The notes: generated by a model not told the origin, from the letters alone. 57,717 bases of DNA from Bacillota bacterium (GCA_012735535.1 JAAYHC010000073.1:1-57717), one strand, 5' to 3'; numbered from the stretch's first letter, positions 1 through 9,383 are shown. A program made the numbers and translations.

Positions 1-60
1 CCTCTCCGGTGATCTCGCCGGAATTATCGCCTGTCAGCGCAAGAACACTCTCTAAGCAGA

Positions 61-88
61 CAAAAAAGCCCCGGATTTCTCCGAGGCT
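61..88 (-). terminator. Rho-independent terminator after rpmA
   Basis: On the minus strand a 9-bp stem (67-75 with 80-88, one G-U pair) closed by a GAAA tetraloop is followed directly by six T residues (62-67). It lies 22 nt past the rpmA stop and should end the rplU-prp-rpmA transcript. Positions 1-60, beyond it, show no recognisable gene. Confidence 0.9.
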
Positions 89-110
89 CCGAAAACTTGC
101 TGAACACGAA

Positions 111-401
111 CTATAGAGCTACCTCAGCCGGTTGGACATGTACGACCTTAGAATCCTTGCCCTTGCGCTGAAAATGCACAATACCATCGGCTTTGGCATA
201 CAGGGTCATGTCCTTGCCCATGCCGACATTACGGCCGGGATATACTTTGGTCCCGCGTTGACGGACAATAATGCTGCCTGCAGTGACAAACTCGCCATCA
301 TGGCTTTTTACACCAAGCCGTTTGGAAATGCTGTCACGGCCGTTTTTCGAACTACCAACACCTTTTTTGTGCGCGAAAAACTGTAAATCAAAGCGAATCA
401 T
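111..401 (-). CDS. rpmA: 50S ribosomal protein L27 with cleavable N-terminal extension
   Basis: Large-subunit ribosomal protein L27, 96 residues from the chosen ATG at 401. The sequence begins [14 protein letters not shown]: the LQFF/A junction is the Firmicutes-type cleavage site at which the protease Prp removes the N-terminal extension before L27 functions near the peptidyl-transferase centre. The core (GSSKNGRDS, and the [14 protein letters not shown] stretch) is typical of L27. The ATG at 401 is preferred over an in-frame start 15 nt upstream because GAGGTG lies 7 nt before it. The start overlaps the end of prp by 14 nt. A terminator follows immediately. Family assignment is certain; cleavage is inferred from the motif. 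Confidence 0.97.
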   Translation of the reverse strand: MIRFDLQFFAHKKGVGSSKNGRDSISKRLGVKSHDGEFVTAGSIIVRQRGTKVYPGRNVGMGKDMTLYAKADGIVHFQRKGKDSKVVHVQPAEVAL

Positions 402-744
402 CGGGAAACACCTCACTTTCTATGATATCCAGACTTCCCGGATAACGCTGGGCAATCTGTTCCAAACCGAGTCTTAACGTTCGTAATAAAGTATCCGCTC
501 GGCACAAGTCCTCAGCGCTACAAGCCTCTTCAACTACTCGTACCGCCAACCAGCCGTTTGCACCTTGCTGGACATTAACGCGGGAGGCTAAAAACTCCGC
601 CAGCCCATTGGCAATCCCTAAGCTCAATCCGGAAATCCCGGCACAGACGATATCTTCGCCATGTGGTGCATACTGTGCATGGCCGGAAAGGATGAACCCT
701 TGGATCGACAATTTCCGCCCCGGTACGAACGTTGCCTTGACCAT
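388..744 (-). CDS. prp: Ribosomal-processing cysteine protease Prp
   Basis: Small cysteine protease (118 aa, YsxB family) encoded between L21 and L27 in Firmicutes. It cleaves the N-terminal extension of L27. The catalytic pair is visible: His22 in SGHAQYA and Cys34 in DIVCAGIS, at the positions expected for the family. The start codon lies 1 nt after the rplU stop, with GAGG 6 nt upstream, so translation is probably coupled. The neighbouring L27 carries the matching LQFF/A site, so enzyme and substrate are co-encoded. Confidence 0.93.
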   Translation of the reverse strand: MVKATFVPGRKLSIQGFILSGHAQYAPHGEDIVCAGISGLSLGIANGLAEFLASRVNVQQGANGWLAVRVVEEACSAEDLCRADTLLRTLRLGLEQIAQRYPGSLDIIESEVFPDDSL

Positions 745-745
745 A

Positions 746-1057
746 CTAGGCCTCGATCTCTTGAATCATCAGTTTGGTAAAGGGTTGACGATGACCTCTC
801 CGACGACGGTAGTTCTTTTTGGCCTTAAACTTAAAGACCAAAATCTTCTTCCCTTTGCCATGGCCCAGAACTTTGGCGGTAACTTTGGCCCCGCTAACCA
901 GCGGTGTCCCGACCTTGAGCTCCGAACCGTTGTGGACCAGGAGAACCTTATCGAGAGCTACTTCGCTGCCCGCCTCGGCATCGAGTTTCTCGACGGTAAT
1001 CACATCGCCTTTGGAAACCTTGTACTGTTTCCCACCGGTCTCTACGATTGCGTACAC
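746..1057 (-). CDS. rplU: 50S ribosomal protein L21
   Basis: Large-subunit ribosomal protein L21, 103 aa. The start is the GTG at 1055-1057, giving [18 protein letters not shown], the usual L21 N-terminus; a strong GGAGGAGGTG sits 8 nt upstream. Earlier in-frame codons (up to 1147) fall in the untranslated leader. The C-terminal basic stretch ([19 protein letters not shown]) is characteristic of L21, which binds 23S rRNA. First gene of the rplU-prp-rpmA transcription unit, with its own promoter inside the end of rng. Confidence 0.97.
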   Translation of the reverse strand: MYAIVETGGKQYKVSKGDVITVEKLDAEAGSEVALDKVLLVHNGSELKVGTPLVSGAKVTAKVLGHGKGKKILVFKFKAKKNYRRRRGHRQPFTKLMIQEIEA

Positions 1058-1151
1058 TAGGATTGCACCTCCTCCACATGAGACTCGCCGAAAACAGGTA
1101 GCCAAACAGCTTTTCCGACCCGTTTCGTGCGGTTGGGCGCATAACACATGC
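1058..1151 (-). promoter_or_regulatory. rplU leader, candidate ribosomal-protein leader RNA
   Basis: About 94 nt of untranslated RNA between the predicted transcription start (near 1150) and the rplU GTG. Firmicutes often carry an L21 leader structure that mediates autoregulation here. I can see short complementary segments (GAAAA with TTTTC, AGC with GCT) but did not establish a match to the known L21 leader family. A covariance-model search would decide. Confidence 0.35.
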
Positions 1152-1155
1152 TCAA

Positions 1156-2919
1156 TTATTCTATCATAGCGACTAATCTAGTGTCAACGTCACCGTTAGA
1201 ATCAGGTCCGCCGAGCACTTGGACGACTTTTCCTTTTGCATAAGTGCGAAAAGCCCGGTTGATTTCCAGTTCGACCATTTTGCCCACGAGATCGCCGCCG
1301 TTTAATACATCGATCACATAGCCCTCAACCCGGGCGATCCCATCTTTCGGATTCGTCACGTGTGGCTCTTCGACCAGCACTTGGATCCGCTGACCTTCTC
1401 TTACCGGAACCGCTTTTTGTTTGATCTCCTCAACAGTTCCAGCCACAATCTGCGCATCCGTCAGATGCAACCCCTGGTTGCCCTTGATAAAGATGGTCCG
1501 ACCTGAGACCTCTTCCAACCGCTTAAGATTAGAGCCCCCCGAACCGATTAAGAGGGCCGCTACGGCCGGATGGGCATTGACCAAGACCGCTTCGATCCGA
1601 TCATTATTGGCCAACATGCTTAATAGACGGCGCTCGGTATTGATAGCTACAGTCTCTTCCGATAAGACTCGGCCGACGCCATCACAGTACGGACAAGGTT
1701 TTTGCAGAGTCTCATCCAAATCCCGTTTGACCTTTTTGCGGGTGATTTCGACCAGGCCCAGCTGGGTAAAGCCAACGATGTTGGTTTTGACGCGATCCCG
1801 TTTAATCTCTTCTTGCAACAGGTTGATCACCTTTGCCCGGTCTTCGTCACTTTCCATATCAATAAAATCCACAATAATTATCCCGGCCATATTGCGCAAG
1901 CGCAACTGGCGAGCAATCTCTTTGGCTGCTTCTAAATTGGTTTTCAGCACCGTATCCGACAAGTTGTTGGTATTACCGATATATTTGCCGGTATTGACAT
2001 CGATAATCACCATTGCCTCGGTTTCGTCAATGACTAAATACCCGCCACAATCTAGCCAAACTTTACGTTTCAAAGCCTTCTCAATCTGTGTTTCTATTTG
2101 GTAATAATCGAAAATTTGGATATTCGATTGATAGTAGCTGACTTTTTTCCGCAGTTTCGGAGAAAGGTTGCCGAGCATCTCTCTGATGCGCTCATACTCA
2201 GATCGCGAGTCCACTACCAAGCGATTAATATCATCGCTGAGATAATCCCGCACAATCTGGCTGATCAAATCATAATCTTTGTGCAACAAAGCAGGTGCTC
2301 GCACAGCCCCGGCTTTCTTTTGGATCTTGTCCCACAGCTTCACGAGGTATTTCATATCGCGCTTTAAACTCTTCTCGACTTGGCCCTCAGCGGCGGTACG
2401 AACAATTACCCCCATATTCTTGGGCTTAACCTTTTCGGCAATTTTGCGTAAACGTTCCCGTTCGGCCGGATCTTCAATGCGCCGGGATACTCCGACATAA
2501 TTAACCGAAGGCATCAAAACCAAAAACCGACCTGGTAAAGTCAGACCGGTGACCACGCGGGCCCCTTTGGTGCCAATCGGTTCCTTGGTAATCTGAACAA
2601 CGATCTCCTGACCAACTTTGAGCACATCGTCAATCTTTGGTTTCCGCTTTTTCGGCTGGTCAATCTCGTCGGGAATATCCTCATCACTATACCCGACCAA
2701 CGCATCCTCAACATACAAAAAGGCGTTGCGTTCAAGACCGATATTAACAAAAGCCGCCTGCATACCGGGGAGTACATTTTCAACTCGGCCCTTATAGATA
2801 TTGCCGGCAACCCGCTCATTAAAGGTTCGCTCAATGAACAGCTCCATCAAGCGACCATCTTCGACAAAGGCTGCCCTTTTTTCGCTATGCGAAACATTGA
2901 TGATGATGTCCTTCTGCAT
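1156..2919 (-). CDS. rng: Ribonuclease G/E family endoribonuclease
   Basis: Single-strand-specific endoribonuclease of the RNase E/G family (587 aa), acting in mRNA decay and rRNA maturation. An S1-like RNA-binding domain occupies roughly residues 35-130, interrupted by a charged insert ([10 protein letters not shown]). The catalytic core shows the metal-binding aspartates in [10 protein letters not shown] and [12 protein letters not shown], and the CPYCDGVGR zinc-link motif that in RNase E joins protomers. The last ~70 residues (from [10 protein letters not shown]) look like a TRAM-type OB fold, as in many clostridial homologues. ATG at 2919 follows a GGGGTGA site. It lies just downstream of the radical SAM pair and just upstream of rplU, a common clostridial arrangement. 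Confidence 0.95.
   Translation of the reverse strand: MQKDIIINVSHSEKRAAFVEDGRLMELFIERTFNERVAGNIYKGRVENVLPGMQAAFVNIGLERNAFLYVEDALVGYSDEDIPDEIDQPKKRKPKIDDVLKVGQEIVVQITKEPIGTKGARVVTGLTLPGRFLVLMPSVNYVGVSRRIEDPAERERLRKIAEKVKPKNMGVIVRTAAEGQVEKSLKRDMKYLVKLWDKIQKKAGAVRAPALLHKDYDLISQIVRDYLSDDINRLVVDSRSEYERIREMLGNLSPKLRKKVSYYQSNIQIFDYYQIETQIEKALKRKVWLDCGGYLVIDETEAMVIIDVNTGKYIGNTNNLSDTVLKTNLEAAKEIARQLRLRNMAGIIIVDFIDMESDEDRAKVINLLQEEIKRDRVKTNIVGFTQLGLVEITRKKVKRDLDETLQKPCPYCDGVGRVLSEETVAINTERRLLSMLANNDRIEAVLVNAHPAVAALLIGSGGSNLKRLEEVSGRTIFIKGNQGLHLTDAQIVAGTVEEIKQKAVPVREGQRIQVLVEEPHVTNPKDGIARVEGYVIDVLNGGDLVGKMVELEINRAFRTYAKGKVVQVLGGPDSNGDVDTRLVAMIE
1158..1187 (-). promoter_or_regulatory. Sigma-A type promoter for rplU-prp-rpmA
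   Basis: Minus-strand TTGACA (1182-1187), 18-nt spacer, TAGAAT (1158-1163). The hexamers lie inside the last codons of rng, the -10 touching its TAA stop. Gives the ribosomal protein genes a promoter independent of the upstream transcript. Confidence 0.75.
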
Positions 2920-2950
2920 CTGGTCACCCCCTTTCTATCACCCGTTTTGC

Positions 2951-3625
2951 TCAGAATAACTCGACTTCTGATTCGGTTGCCAGTTCGGTCCGCTCGACCA
3001 AAAGCCCTGGAGTGGTCAAATCCAGATTAAACAATCCTAGCACTTCACGGGGATTGGTCGCACCCTCCGAACCGACCCGCAGAGTGAACTCTAAATAAGC
3101 AACCGGCCCGTCAACCCAAGCCCTCAGCCCTAACAGATGCGGTCTAATCTCAACCCGCCGGGTTCTCCCTTTTTTCTCCCGCTCTACCACAATGGATTCT
3201 CTTTCCAGTATATCACCGATCTGGGCCGGCAGTGCCTTGGCTGCGGGCACGAGTTGTAGATCTGCCCGCACCAAATAGCTCGCGCGATCAATTAGCGTAG
3301 TCAGGGCCGGCTGGTCGATTGGTACAGCCGCAGCGCGCACGATCCGGCACTCGACCGGGAGCACCCGGTTTAAGCGGGACTGCACCTCAGTCGGCAAAAC
3401 CGGTGCGGCAAAGAAAAAATCGACCAATTCCACTCGGCTGATGATCCCGAGGGCTAGGGCGGGACCATAGGCAATCTTGGGCATCGGATGAAACCCTTCG
3501 GAGTAAGCGATAGGCAGCTGAGCTCTTTTGACCGCTCGTTCCATTACTCGGGTGAGGTCGAGATGAGAAATGAACCGTAAATCGCCCACCTTAGTATACT
3601 GGGCGCGAACTCGTAAAGCTTCCAC
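2951..3625 (-). CDS. TIGR03936 family (DUF2344) radical SAM-associated protein
   Basis: 224-aa protein of the DUF2344/TIGR03936 family, which is encoded next to, or fused with, the TIGR03960 radical SAM protein across Firmicutes. The N-terminus (QYTKVGDLRFISHLDLTRVMERA) and HPMPKIAYGPALALGI are family landmarks. The start is GTG at 3625, with GGGGG 7 nt upstream; the gene begins 3 nt after the stop of its partner. Function is unknown; the constant pairing suggests it works with the radical SAM enzyme, possibly in RNA modification, but that is inference. Confidence 0.85.
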   Translation of the reverse strand: MEALRVRAQYTKVGDLRFISHLDLTRVMERAVKRAQLPIAYSEGFHPMPKIAYGPALALGIISRVELVDFFFAAPVLPTEVQSRLNRVLPVECRIVRAAAVPIDQPALTTLIDRASYLVRADLQLVPAAKALPAQIGDILERESIVVEREKKGRTRRVEIRPHLLGLRAWVDGPVAYLEFTLRVGSEGATNPREVLGLFNLDLTTPGLLVERTELATESEVELF

Positions 3626-3628
3626 ACA

Positions 3629-5521
3629 CTATCCCCCAAACAAACCGGAGTCCCGGTAACGCAGACGATTAGCCACTTTTAGTCCCGGACAAACACCACA
3701 ATCTTCACAATCGGCACGGCAATCCACGGTCTTACTGCCGGCAAGCGCTTTGTCGGCTTCCCGGGCCAAAAACTCCTTGCTAACCCCACTATCGATGATC
3801 TCCCAAGGCAAAAGCTCCGTGTACCGGCGCGGCCGGTTCGCATAGAAAGCCGGATCAAGGCCGCAAGCTGCAAAAGCCTCTTCCCACCGGGTCACGCAAA
3901 AGAACTCGCTCCATCCCTCCAGTTTCGCCCCCCGGCGCCACGCTTCGTAAATCGCCCCGGCCACTCTACGGTCAGCTCTGGCCAAAACCGCTTCGATAAA
4001 ACTCACGTCAACATCGTGGTATTTCAGCGCAAGTCCCCGGGATTTTTTGAACAAGCTTTCGAGGTACCGCTGCTTGCGGCGCAGCTCATCCCGGGTATCC
4101 TGGGCAAACCATTGAAACGGGGTGTGGGCTTTCGGCACAAACGACGAAACACTGACGGTAACCGTAACCCGCTTGCCGCCGCCAATCTCGCGTCGAACAC
4201 TTTCTCCTAAGTCTGCAACTTTCTTCGCCAACAAATAAATCCCTGCGAGGTCTTCATCGGTCTCCGTGGGCAAACCAAGCATAAAATACAGTTTAACCGT
4301 ATGCCAGCCGGCGCGAAAAGCCGCCTCGGTAGTCCGCAGCAGGTCCTCTTCGGTGACATTTTTATTAATCACATCTCTTAACCGAGCCGTACCGGCTTCA
4401 GGAGCAAAAGTCAAGCCGGTCTTGCGGATGGACTGAATCTGCTCGGCAAGCTCAACCGCGAAAGTATCAATGCGTAGTGAAGGTAAAGATAAAGCGATAC
4501 CTCGCTCTTTTAATTTGGGCAGTAACTCTTCGACCAGACGGGTCAGACCGGTATAATCGCCTGTACTCAAAGAGACGAGAGATAATTCATCATATCCGGT
4601 GGCCAAAACAATCGCCTGGGCGAGCTCAACTAAATTCTCGACGCTCCGCTCACGCACCGGCCGATATATCATCCCGGCCTGGCAAAAGCGGCAGCCTCTG
4701 GCGCAACCGCGAAAGACCTCCACCATTGCGCGATCATGCACCGTCTCCAGATACGGTACGATAAAGCGGGTGGGGAAAAAAGCTTGATCCAGATCTTTGA
4801 TCACCTGTTTCTTAATCGGGAACGGAGCTTGGTCACGGACTTCCCAGCGGCTCAGCTTGCCATCTGCGTCATAAACCGGCTCATATAAAGCCGGTACATA
4901 GACACCGGGCAACTCAGCCAAAGCTCTTAAAAGCTCCGCCTTGCTCAATTCTGCGCTCGCGCGGAGCCGGCGATACTCGGCCACTAGCCGCGGCAGAATC
5001 TCCTCGGCTTCTCCGATGACAAACAAATCGATGAAAGGCGCCAACGGCTCGGGATTGAAAGCACACGGCCCGCCGGAAATAACCAAAGGATCATCCTCTT
5101 GCCGGTCGGCTGCAAATACGGCTAAACCGGCCAGATCGAGCATATTGAGGATGGTCGTAAAGCTGAGCTCGTACTGGAGGGTGAATCCGATCAGATCAAA
5201 ATCTTTGAGCGGTCGGGAACTCTCGAGAGAAAAAAGAGGCACGCCCCGCCTCTGTAATGCCTCTTCCATATCCGGCCAGGGTGCATACACCCTTTCGGCC
5301 AGGACGTCGTCCTCCTGGTTCAGCAAATGATAGAGGATTTTTAAACCTAGGTGGCTCATGCCGACCTCATAGACATCGGGGAAGGCTAACGCCACCTTGA
5401 CCATCTCGGCGCTCCACTCTTTATGCACCGAATTTAATTCATTACCGAGATACCGGGCCGGTTTACTTACTGTCGGCAAGATCTCATCTCTGAGTATTGA
5501 CCTAATCCTGTCTGGTTGCAT
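3629..5521 (-). CDS. TIGR03960 family B12-binding radical SAM protein
   Basis: 630-aa radical SAM enzyme. An N-terminal region resembling a cobalamin-binding domain (about residues 40-200, with VGMSHLGLKILY) is followed by the radical SAM core with the CxxxCxxC cluster motif CARGCRFCQAG and the usual GxIxGxPxE-like LGLPTETDED. The extreme C-terminus has a cysteine-rich tail (CRADCEDCGVCPG) that may bind another cluster or a metal. I start at ATG 5521, where GGAG lies 9 nt upstream, not the in-frame ATG at 5536, which lacks a properly spaced site. Substrate unknown. It is co-transcribed with the DUF2344 partner and followed by RNase G. Confidence 0.88.
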   Translation of the reverse strand: MQPDRIRSILRDEILPTVSKPARYLGNELNSVHKEWSAEMVKVALAFPDVYEVGMSHLGLKILYHLLNQEDDVLAERVYAPWPDMEEALQRRGVPLFSLESSRPLKDFDLIGFTLQYELSFTTILNMLDLAGLAVFAADRQEDDPLVISGGPCAFNPEPLAPFIDLFVIGEAEEILPRLVAEYRRLRASAELSKAELLRALAELPGVYVPALYEPVYDADGKLSRWEVRDQAPFPIKKQVIKDLDQAFFPTRFIVPYLETVHDRAMVEVFRGCARGCRFCQAGMIYRPVRERSVENLVELAQAIVLATGYDELSLVSLSTGDYTGLTRLVEELLPKLKERGIALSLPSLRIDTFAVELAEQIQSIRKTGLTFAPEAGTARLRDVINKNVTEEDLLRTTEAAFRAGWHTVKLYFMLGLPTETDEDLAGIYLLAKKVADLGESVRREIGGGKRVTVTVSVSSFVPKAHTPFQWFAQDTRDELRRKQRYLESLFKKSRGLALKYHDVDVSFIEAVLARADRRVAGAIYEAWRRGAKLEGWSEFFCVTRWEEAFAACGLDPAFYANRPRRYTELLPWEIIDSGVSKEFLAREADKALAGSKTVDCRADCEDCGVCPGLKVANRLRYRDSGLFGG

Positions 5522-5622
5522 CGATGTTATCTCCATCCCTGGTATAACCTAAACATATTATGCAGTTGGGGAAGTCTGGATTATTCCCCATAATTATGGT
5601 GTTAATATTCGCTTCGCGCCTA

Positions 5623-6513
5623 CTATTCCCTTCCCAAGGGATGCACCGGCAAATCCGCGAGCGGGATGTCCAGACCCTGATTCAACAACGCTTCTATTAT
5701 CTCCAACTCCGTCACATAGCCCAATAATTCCTTGTTTTGACCAAGCAGATAAACTAAGTGATAGCGCTGAGGTAAAAAATAGCGCACCACCTCTTTCACA
5801 GGCGTCTGATAGCTGCATAAGAGCGATTCGACCGGGCGCGGACCACGTTTGCCCAACTCAGCCCGGCGCCTGGTGATATAGCGGACAAACAGGTAGCGGC
5901 TGTAAAACTCCTCTTTTTTGGCCGCAAACCACAAAAAAATACCCGCCACCGGAATGCTGAGATTGCCTGTGCCGAGATATAGTAGGTAGGCGCCGCCGCA
6001 AATCAGGGCGACCGACCAGACACGAGCCGAGATCAAAGCGATCTGGGTAGCTCGCCGATAACCAAGTGATCCGGCGAGGTAAGCTCGGAGGATCCTGCCG
6101 CCGTCGAGCGGCAAGGCGGGCAAGAGATTGACGGTTGCTAGCGCCAAATTGCCAAAAACCCCGTAGACGAGTATCTCAGGATAAAGCGGCCAGTCGTTCT
6201 GTACTGCCCAGCTCAAAGCGGCCAAGAACAAACTGGCCGCCGGGCCGGCCATGGCGATCGTTTTCTCAACCTCAGGATCGAGCGCCCCCAGGTCTTCTAT
6301 TTTCGCCACCCCGCCAAAAGGGAGTAGTTCGACTTCCTCAGCTCGCAGGCCGTAGGCGCGCGCCGCCAACGAATGGGCCAGCTCGTGAATGAGGACGGAA
6401 ATAAAGAGCACGAGCGACTGCGGCAGCAAACCCAATAAGGCCAGCGCCAACAAGGTTACCAGAAACCACACATTGATCTTCACCGGCACTCCCAGTAGCG
6501 AACCGACTCTCAC
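5623..6513 (-). CDS. spoIVFB: Site-2 protease, SpoIVFB-like (M50)
   Basis: Intramembrane zinc metalloprotease (296 aa). SpoIVFB of Bacillus cleaves pro-sigma-K in the mother cell; this is the likely counterpart. The zinc motif HELAH is at residues 43-47, within the second hydrophobic segment, and the third ligand motif LLPALPLDGGR is present. Several membrane segments fill residues 15-200, and the C-terminal ~80 residues resemble a CBS-type regulatory domain. GTG start at 6513 overlaps the stop of the M23 gene (GTGA) and has GGAGG 8 nt upstream. The pairing with a SpoIVFA-like gene mirrors the Bacillus spoIVF operon. Alternative: a general M50 peptidase not tied to sporulation. Confidence 0.85.
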   Translation of the reverse strand: MRVGSLLGVPVKINVWFLVTLLALALLGLLPQSLVLFISVLIHELAHSLAARAYGLRAEEVELLPFGGVAKIEDLGALDPEVEKTIAMAGPAASLFLAALSWAVQNDWPLYPEILVYGVFGNLALATVNLLPALPLDGGRILRAYLAGSLGYRRATQIALISARVWSVALICGGAYLLYLGTGNLSIPVAGIFLWFAAKKEEFYSRYLFVRYITRRRAELGKRGPRPVESLLCSYQTPVKEVVRYFLPQRYHLVYLLGQNKELLGYVTELEIIEALLNQGLDIPLADLPVHPLGRE

Positions 6514-7109
6514 TGCAGATTCCTCCCGGGAGGCTCGGAAGCTAGATAAACCAGCGGATCAACCGGAACACCCTGGAGAAACAGCATAAAGTGGAGGTGG
6601 GGTTCGGCACCTAAACGTAATAATCCTGTGGTGCCGGATTGGGCGATCACCATTCCTCTCGCAACGAAATCGCCCTCCCCCACCAAGATCTGATCAAGAT
6701 GGGCGTAACCCGATGCCCACCCCTCACTATGCTGGATAATCACCGTGTGCCCAAGGGTGGCGCTGTAATAGACGCGGCTGACCTGGCCCTCGGCAGCCGC
6801 CCGAACCGGCGTCCCCACCGCGACCCCAATATCAACCGCCCGATGATAGTACGGCAACTTGGTCAACGGGTGCTTGTGCCAGCCATAAGCAGAAAAAATC
6901 GGCCCGTTTACCGGCCAACTGAAGCGCTGGGTGGTGGTAACGACCAGCTCGGGCTCTTTCCATGGGGAAACCAATTGTTCAAAGTAAGCTGGGATTTGCG
7001 TCCAGACTTGGGGCAGAGTCGACGGCACCGGCCGGAACTCGCCGGACAAGAAAAGAGAGGCCACTGCCAAAAGCAATAGATATCCCGCAATCCAAACTAC
7101 CCGCTTCAT
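6510..7109 (-). CDS. spoIVFA: Membrane-anchored M23 (LytM) peptidase, SpoIVFA-like
   Basis: 199-aa protein with one N-terminal membrane helix (residues 4-22) and a LytM/M23 domain (about 70-190). The catalytic zinc residues appear intact: His89 and Asp93 in HRAVDIG and the HLH at 171-173. In Bacillus, SpoIVFA holds and inhibits SpoIVFB at the forespore membrane. The 4-nt overlap with spoIVFB and the matching architecture favour that role. The intact active site leaves open real peptidoglycan endopeptidase activity. Confidence 0.78.
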   Translation of the reverse strand: MKRVVWIAGYLLLLAVASLFLSGEFRPVPSTLPQVWTQIPAYFEQLVSPWKEPELVVTTTQRFSWPVNGPIFSAYGWHKHPLTKLPYYHRAVDIGVAVGTPVRAAAEGQVSRVYYSATLGHTVIIQHSEGWASGYAHLDQILVGEGDFVARGMVIAQSGTTGLLRLGAEPHLHFMLFLQGVPVDPLVYLASEPPGRNLQ

Positions 7110-7174
7110 GGCAGTCCCCCCTTATTAACTCTTCTGCAAGATATTATATTACCGACTTCGGGGGGGTAGTACGT

Positions 7175-8296
7175 CTAGCCTTGGAAGCGTAGCCGATGCC
7201 GCCGAGCATAAATGTTAACCAAAAGACCGATACCGATCATATTGGTCAGTAATGACGAGCCGCCATAACTTAGAAAAGGCAACGGAATACCGGTGACCGG
7301 CATAATTCCAAGATTCATCCCGATATTGATCACGATATGCGTAGCCAACATTGACACTACACCGACGGCAATTAACATGCCATACTCGTCCTTAGCGGTA
7401 TACGCCACCATCAAGCCCCGCCTGAGGATGATAAAATAGGCTATCAGCACGAATAAGCCGCCCATGAACCCGAACTCTTCACCGATCACCGAGAAAATGA
7501 AATCGGTATGGTGGGCCGGTACAAAGTTGAGTTGAGTTTGTGAACCGGCAAATAAGCCTTTACCCCACAGCCGTCCGGAACCGATGGCAATCATCGACTG
7601 GATTACATTGTAGCCTGCGCCAATCGGGTCACTATACGGGTTGAGCAAAACCATGATCCGCTTTTGCTGGTAAGGCTGGAGGGCGAAAAAGTAAATCAGC
7701 GGCGAGATCGCTAGGGCTACGGCGATAATAAGGCCTAAGTGCTTGGGATTAGCGCCGGCTACAAACAGCATACCCAGCAGAATCCCGGCAAAAACCATGG
7801 CCGTGCCCAGGTCTGGTTGTAATAAAATTAAGCCGATCGGGACTAACACAATGACAAACGGTGGGATCAAACTTTTAAACGAGCTGAGATCTCGCTCAGC
7901 CAAGTAATTGGCCAAATACTGGATCACGGCAATCTTCGCCAGCTCGGAAGGCTGAAAAGAAGCGATACCGCCGATACTAAACCAGGCCTGGGCGCCGGAG
8001 ACCAGCTTACCGACGAGCAATACCAGCACCAGCAGGCCAAGCATGGCTAGATAGATGGTTTGACTAATCTTGCCAATGACATCGTAATCGACAAAAATAG
8101 TCCCGACAAAAGCCAACAAACCTACGAAGATCCAAAAAACCTGGCGTTTGAGATAAAAAGTCGGATCAGCACCCGCCTCAAGCAGCCTAGTGTGCGTGGC
8201 ACTATAAACGGCCAGCGCACCTAAGGCTACCAGAGCCAACACAACCCCAATGAGGATCAAATCATAATCTTTGGTGAGCATTCTCGCTTGCGCCAA
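7175..8296 (-). CDS. rodA: Rod-shape SEDS glycosyltransferase RodA
   Basis: SEDS-family peptidoglycan polymerase (373 aa, about ten membrane helices) that elongates glycan strands in the lateral wall with PBP2. Family motifs include SFQPSELAKI and the C-terminal GIPLPFLSYGGSSLL. It lies at the end of the mre-mrdA-min cluster, supporting RodA rather than FtsW or SpoVE. The start is uncertain: TTG at 8296 has GGCGGG 7 nt upstream, while ATG at 8281 has only a weak site; the difference is five residues. Confidence 0.93.
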   Translation of the reverse strand: MAQARMLTKDYDLILIGVVLALVALGALAVYSATHTRLLEAGADPTFYLKRQVFWIFVGLLAFVGTIFVDYDVIGKISQTIYLAMLGLLVLVLLVGKLVSGAQAWFSIGGIASFQPSELAKIAVIQYLANYLAERDLSSFKSLIPPFVIVLVPIGLILLQPDLGTAMVFAGILLGMLFVAGANPKHLGLIIAVALAISPLIYFFALQPYQQKRIMVLLNPYSDPIGAGYNVIQSMIAIGSGRLWGKGLFAGSQTQLNFVPAHHTDFIFSVIGEEFGFMGGLFVLIAYFIILRRGLMVAYTAKDEYGMLIAVGVVSMLATHIVINIGMNLGIMPVTGIPLPFLSYGGSSLLTNMIGIGLLVNIYARRHRLRFQG

Positions 8297-8298
8297 TC

Positions 8299-8571
8299 CT
8301 ATGCCCGCCTAACGCTTTTGACCGGAATATTGGCCACCAGAGCCACGGTATCATCTGCCCGGTCCAGATTTACCTCCAATCCGGCCACATCAATCTCCAG
8401 GTATTTGGTAAGAACATTGATTAATTCTTCTTTAAGCGTCATCAACAACTCCGGAGAGAGTGTCGCCCGATCATGAACCAGGACGAGGCGAAGCCGTTCT
8501 TTGGCTAGATCTTTGCTGGGCACATCGTCTTTGTTAAGCAATTTGTTGACAAAATCAATGAGAGCCCCCAT
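8299..8571 (-). CDS. minE: Cell division topological specificity factor MinE
   Basis: 90-aa MinE. It stimulates the ATPase of membrane-bound MinD and drives Min oscillation, keeping division at midcell. The N-terminal MinD-interacting helix region (KDLAKERLRLVLVHDRA) and the C-terminal dimer domain (LTKYLEIDVAGLEVNLDR) are recognisable. The gene follows minD with 1 nt between stop and start. MinE rather than DivIVA is the topological regulator in many clostridia. Confidence 0.95.
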   Translation of the reverse strand: MGALIDFVNKLLNKDDVPSKDLAKERLRLVLVHDRATLSPELLMTLKEELINVLTKYLEIDVAGLEVNLDRADDTVALVANIPVKSVRRA

Positions 8572-8572
8572 C

Positions 8573-9370
8573 TTACTTACCTCCCACCAGTCGACGCAGT
8601 TTTTCTAACAAACCGGGAGAGCTAAGATCCATTAAGGGGACATCTTCACCGGCAATTCGGCGGCTGATATTGCGGTACGCTTGCCCAGCCCGGGAGTGTT
8701 TATCCAATATCACCGGCTCGCCGCGGTTGGTTGAAACAATAATACTCTCGTCATCGGGCACCACGCCTAACAGATCAATGGCAAGGATTTCGATCACATC
8801 ATCAATATCCATCATGTCCCCTTTTTTCACCATATCCGGGCGTAACCGGTTGATGATCAATTTCGGCGCCGGAATTTCGGCAGCCTCGATTAACCCGATA
8901 ATACGGTCGGCATCTCTGACGGCAGAAACCTCCGGGGTTGTAACGATGATCGCCGCATCCGCGCCGGCGATGGCATTCTTAAAGCCGCGCTCAATACCGG
9001 CCGGGCAGTCGATTAAGATATATTGAAATTGTTCCCGCAGCTGCCGGTTTAACTCGATCATCTGTTCGGGCTGGACGGCATCTTTATCGCGGGTTTGGGC
9101 CGCCGGCAGCAGATATAGGTTCTCATTACGTTTATCCTTAATTAACGCATTGCGTAACTTACAGTTACCCTCAACCACGTCAACCAAGTCATAGACAATG
9201 CGGTTTTCTAAGCCCATAACGACATCAAGGTTGCGCAACCCGATGTCGGCATCTACCAAGCACACCTTGTATCCTTGCTCAGCTAAGCCATGACCTAGAT
9301 TAGCCGTGGAGGTCGTCTTGCCGACTCCCCCTTTGCCCGAGGTAATTACGATAACCTGTGATGATTCCAT
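8573..9370 (-). CDS. minD: Septum site-determining ATPase MinD
   Basis: 265-aa ParA/MinD ATPase that recruits MinC to the membrane. The deviant Walker A motif SGKGGVGKTT begins near residue 9, and the C-terminal amphipathic membrane-targeting helix (LEKLRRLVGG) is present. The start is ATG at 9370, with GGGGGAG 6 nt upstream; an in-frame start 33 nt earlier overlaps minC and is not supported. It sits between minC and minE in one operon. Confidence 0.97.
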   Translation of the reverse strand: MESSQVIVITSGKGGVGKTTSTANLGHGLAEQGYKVCLVDADIGLRNLDVVMGLENRIVYDLVDVVEGNCKLRNALIKDKRNENLYLLPAAQTRDKDAVQPEQMIELNRQLREQFQYILIDCPAGIERGFKNAIAGADAAIIVTTPEVSAVRDADRIIGLIEAAEIPAPKLIINRLRPDMVKKGDMMDIDDVIEILAIDLLGVVPDDESIIVSTNRGEPVILDKHSRAGQAYRNISRRIAGEDVPLMDLSSPGLLEKLRRLVGGK

Positions 9371-9383
9371 TGCAATCTCCCCC

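Noticed and set aside
1421-2104. 227-aa plus-strand reading frame
   Set aside because: Entirely antisense to rng, composition is that of a reverse complement shadow (Ser/Arg/Thr rich), no family resemblance.
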